This document shows positions 13,938 through 16,864 of a stretch of 16,864 bases of DNA, piece after piece. The notes under the pieces were generated by a model. The model was not told the origin of the DNA. It did not search any database and saw only the letters and a program-made list of their open reading frames with translations. The position numbers and the translations under genes are program-made. The DNA is taken from assembly GCA_018654125.1 (NCBI GenBank), contig JABIME010000168.1, positions 1 through 16,864 on the forward strand, read 5' to 3'. The DNA comes from Candidatus Cloacimonadota bacterium (GTDB lineage: Bacteria > Cloacimonadota > Cloacimonadia > Cloacimonadales > TCS61). Within the stretch, counting starts at the first letter, position 1. Each line of letters opens with the position of its first letter.

Positions 13938-16070
13938 CTATTTTAATAATATCATTTTATTCACTTGCTGAAGATCACCAACCCCTAATTTATAAAAATA
14001 TATCCCAGAAGAAACAGGCTGTCCTGAATTGTCTGTACCATTCCAAATGCCTGCCCCTTCGTCTCCGCTCAGGGTGATCGGCAAGTTTTTCACTTTTTGT
14101 CCTTTTAGGTTATATATTATTATCTCTGTATTTTCTGTGATCTCTGTGGTTAAACTGAATGAAATAGTTGTAGTTGGATTAAATGGATTTGGATAATTAC
14201 TTATTCTGTAATTCGCAATTGCAAATTCGTAATTTTCTATTCCCACTCCGTTCCATTCATAAGCTCCAATATCTATTGAATCGTTATATGTTCGCACATT
14301 TCCGGCAAGATCAAATTCAGGAAGATCATAGCCAAATGGGAGAAAATATGTTCCGGATTCTATACAGGGAGAATCAGCTTCCAAACTGTATTGATATGCA
14401 CCAGATCCAGTAAAAAGTGGTTCTTCATTAATATTTCCTTTTCCATCATGTCCAAATTCAATATCATTGTAAATAGTATAAAATGCTTTGCAATTCATAA
14501 GTTGATGCGGATCGTAAAAACTTGTTTCATTGCCCCAAATTATATTGTTTGCGATCTGCGGTTTTGAAATGTATGTATGAATTGCTGCCGTTTCATGAAA
14601 TGTTTCTTCGTTAAGAACATAATTGGAAACGATTGTATTATTGGTAATTCTAGGATACGAATATGAACAATAAATTGGAGAACCACTGATGAACGCATAA
14701 TTGTTTTCAAATAAATTTCCATATATCTTTGGAGCTGAATGATATTCAAAACTAATTGCTCCACCATAATCAGCTATATTATTTCTAAATAAACAGTTTG
14801 TTATCTCCAGATCAGACACACCGTAAACTTGGATCGCTCCGCCATATTCAGTAAATGATTTTGAATATTCAAAAATGCAATATTCAAATTTTGATGTATT
14901 ATTTGTAGTTGATACATTATTAAATTTTATCCCGTTCCATGCACCATATTCAGAATAGTCCAACATAAAGGCTTCTGGAAATTCACTTGTGAAATGAATA
15001 AGATCATCAGCTTCTCCATTTGCTATAATTGCGCCGTTTACATCTATCGAATAATAATCCTGAAATTCTACTTTCACACCTGAATCTATGCTCACCGTAA
15101 CACCATTTTCAATTACAACATCAGCAACTATTTTTACTGTATCTGCACTCCAAAATTCATCTACGATGATGTTCCCACCAACCTCTATTGAGCTTCTATG
15201 AATTTTATTTATTGGGAATTTCACTTCATTTTCGGGTAAATTTACATATCTTTTTTCAAGTGGGAAGATTTGGCAGCCATAACCTTCTGCAGGTGATCCA
15301 GAAGCTACAGAATAGTCTCCATTTCCGGGATCAGCAAGCTGAGGATTTGTTCCAATTACATTGTTACCAGCAGCCCAACTGACTGCCTGAGGAGGGTTTC
15401 AACCATATTCGCATAACTCAACAAAATGTTTAGTTCCATCTAAATTAATCTCTTCTTCAGAATGATATGACCAATTATCAAGCAGAGTTGGAATTCCATA
15501 AGTTGCATAAAATATACTAATTGCCACATTTGAACCTGTTGGTAGCCACTCCATTGGCACACCGGTTAGATGAGTAAAATCATCACCCGTATCAACCGCA
15601 TCTACAAATATATTTCTTTCAAGGGTTATGTTCCCACCAGTCCCCTGAAGACGGATCGCATGATCCTGCGGCTTATAAAATGTACAATACTGAACATAAC
15701 CTGTCGGCAATACTTCTCCAAATTCATTATTAAATCCACGATATCTAATATTCCCATTAATTATTATACAATTATCAATGTCGAGTTTGTTGTTACAAAA
15801 TGAAATGCATATCTGTTCGCCTTCAAGATCTAATATTGCTCCGTTCCCCTCAATGCGAGCATTCAATCCTTGTGGGCCAGATAACTCATCAATAATGGGA
15901 TCATAGATTGGTCCGATAAGAAGACCACCTGTATAAGTTACACCTGTTTCTAAAGCCAGATATTTGTCATACTCTCCCTGAGTTGGAGCTGTTTTATAAA
16001 CTTCTTTTAGGGTGATCGAATAAATATTGCTAGTACCTATTAATAAGAGTAAAATCAATAATCTTTTCAT
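13938..16070 (-). pseudogene. Secreted double beta-helix protein with sorting domain, interrupted by one in-frame TGA
   Basis: One continuous reading frame of 710 codons plus stop is broken only by TGA at 15401-15399. Before it: signal peptide (MKRLLILLLLIGTSNIYS) and a right-handed beta-helix (DLEGEQICISF, IDNCIIINGNIRYRG, ITLERNIFVDA). After it, in the same frame: a typical helix-closing segment (NGDYSVASGSPAEGYGCQIF), a second beta-helix (WSADTVKIVADVVIENGVTV, EFQDYYSIDVNGAI, LEITNCLFRNNIADYGGAIS), and a C-terminal sorting domain (NYPNPFNPTTTISFSL, SSGIYFYKL) of the type-9-secretion / FlgD-like kind. The downstream half has no own signal peptide or ribosome-binding site, only a GTG at 15224. 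Explanations: nonsense mutation, base-call error, or recoding as selenocysteine. The start overlaps the prsW-like gene stop by ATGA. Likely a surface or secreted protein when intact. Confidence 0.85.
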
Positions 16071-16771
16071 TTCTTATCTCTAACTTTTCTTTTTTTCTTC
16101 CAACCCAGAAACGAGATTGGTGCATAAGGTGAATCTAATTCTGCTTTAGTTATTCTCTTATTCATAATTCCCCACATTACGGCTACCAGAGCAAGTAACC
16201 CGAACGAAGAGAATACTTGAACAATGCAAAGAAAATTAAACAAACCATGCATGAACATCGACATTAGTAAACCACCAAAAACCACTATAATTTTTTTATT
16301 GGAACTAAATTTATATTTAGCTAAAGCGTAACCCCAAAAGCTAGAAAAAAGTGCGTGACCGGGAACAGAAAGGAATGCTCTTATAAGGAGTGTGTTTGAA
16401 AGCATTGAAGGACCTTGCGAATAAGCCCTTACCAAATACATAGCATTTTCTAGTGAAGCAAATCCTAACGCTACAGCCGCAGAATAAACTATTCCATCCA
16501 TTGGTTCATTGAAATTCTTATTTCTGTAGAAGAACACCCAAACCATCAGGAATTTAGCAAATTCTTCTAATATTGGAGCCGCAATAACAACTCTTGTAAA
16601 CATATCCAATTTAAATAGTCTTTGCGTTCCAATAACTACAAAAGTTGCTAGAATTCCAGTTAAATATGCATAAATGATCATTATTTTGTGTTCTGGTTCA
16701 AGCTTATCACGCTTATAGAAATACCACAACCAGTAAAGTCCCGGTGCGAAACCAATTAGAATATAAAGCAT
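16067..16771 (-). CDS. PrsW-family intramembrane protease
   Basis: This 234-residue polytopic membrane protein belongs to the PrsW family of intramembrane proteases, which in Bacillus cut an anti-sigma factor. Conserved family features are present: RDKLEPEHK (21-29), EEFAK with E69, E70 and K73, FASLENAMYL, PGHALFSSFWGYAL and HGLFNF. About seven to eight hydrophobic segments end in a Lys/Arg-rich cytoplasmic tail. AGAGGG lies 6-7 nt before the ATG, partly within the tail of the upstream reductase gene, whose stop is one base away. The stop overlaps the beta-helix gene start, so these three are one operon. The substrate is unknown; no anti-sigma gene is visible beside it. Confidence 0.88.
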   Translation of the reverse strand: MLYILIGFAPGLYWLWYFYKRDKLEPEHKIMIIYAYLTGILATFVVIGTQRLFKLDMFTRVVIAAPILEEFAKFLMVWVFFYRNKNFNEPMDGIVYSAAVALGFASLENAMYLVRAYSQGPSMLSNTLLIRAFLSVPGHALFSSFWGYALAKYKFSSNKKIIVVFGGLLMSMFMHGLFNFLCIVQVFSSFGLLALVAVMWGIMNKRITKAELDSPYAPISFLGWKKKRKVRDKK

Positions 16772-16772
16772 A

Positions 16773-16864
16773 TCAATCCCTCTTTAAAGTTTTATGAGTT
16801 TCTTTAAGCCATTTTATTATCTCGATCTGCTGCGGACATCTTGGTTCACATTCACCACATTCTA
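16773..16864 (-). CDS. Aldo/keto reductase with C-terminal 4Fe-4S site, C-terminal end (partial)
   Basis: The last 29 codons are visible, ending in TGA at 16775-16773. The tail reads ECGECEPRCPQQIEIIKWLK followed by ETHKTLKRD. The pattern CxxCxxxCPQxI and the closing helix match the iron-sulphur C-terminus of a subfamily of aldo/keto reductases (CIECGECEKRCPQ-type tail). The first Cys of the expected four lies just outside the window. The gene is directly upstream of the prsW-like gene, with one base between stop and start, so it heads or belongs to the same operon. Short 4Fe-4S tails also occur in other enzymes, so the family call is good but not certain. Confidence 0.7.
   Translation of the reverse strand, partial: ECGECEPRCPQQIEIIKWLKETHKTLKRD

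Noticed and set aside
13938..16070. Reassignment of TGA to an amino acid in this genome.
   Set aside because: TGA ends several genes at ATGA overlaps and at rpsI; reading through those would destroy normal gene ends.

Overview
The window is AT-rich DNA of a diderm bacterium, most likely from the FCB group and possibly Cloacimonadota-like. The evidence is a predicted surface protein ending in an NYPNPFNPTT-type C-terminal sorting domain, a second truncated beta-helix gene style, lipoproteins, a heptosyltransferase-like enzyme that implies LPS, and strongly A/T-biased codons. TGA is used as a normal stop in several tightly overlapping genes, so the code is standard. The phylum is an inference from protein style, not a phylogeny.

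Layout. (1) 1-1473, + strand: the end of a molybdenum hydroxylase operon of the xanthine dehydrogenase / CO dehydrogenase type (catalytic subunit tail, 2Fe-2S subunit, FAD subunit). A small Lys-rich protein follows with its own candidate promoter. (2) 1724-2613, + strand: a near-consensus sigma-54 promoter with two upstream direct repeats one 21-bp step apart. It reads into a 22-codon ORF with a perfect Shine-Dalgarno, then a short secreted DUF4097/'toastrack'-like protein. (3) 2614-2780: two hairpins of identical 12-23-12 geometry whose arms differ only by changes that keep pairing; they lie between convergent genes. (4) 5092-2781, - strand: M23 peptidase, barrel-like lipoprotein and FRG-domain protein in one run. 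(5) 5220-9737, + strand: the translation operon rplM-rpsI-rpsB-tsf-pyrH-frr with a small ferredoxin at its end. It holds a nested RNA fold in front of rpsB and closes with a strong intrinsic terminator. (6) 13273-9737, - strand: four overlapping genes, PHP phosphoesterase, PH-like membrane protein, GT9 heptosyltransferase-like and GT4 glycosyltransferase. They converge on the same terminator and probably serve surface glycan assembly. (7) 16864-13431, - strand: aldo/keto reductase tail, PrsW-type membrane protease, a secreted double beta-helix protein interrupted by one in-frame TGA, and a small LiaI/LiaF-like membrane protein.

The parts that look least ordinary are the sigma-54 unit with its micro-ORF, the covarying hairpin pair, the rpsB leader fold and the in-frame TGA. 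No mobile element, CRISPR array, tRNA or rRNA was seen.
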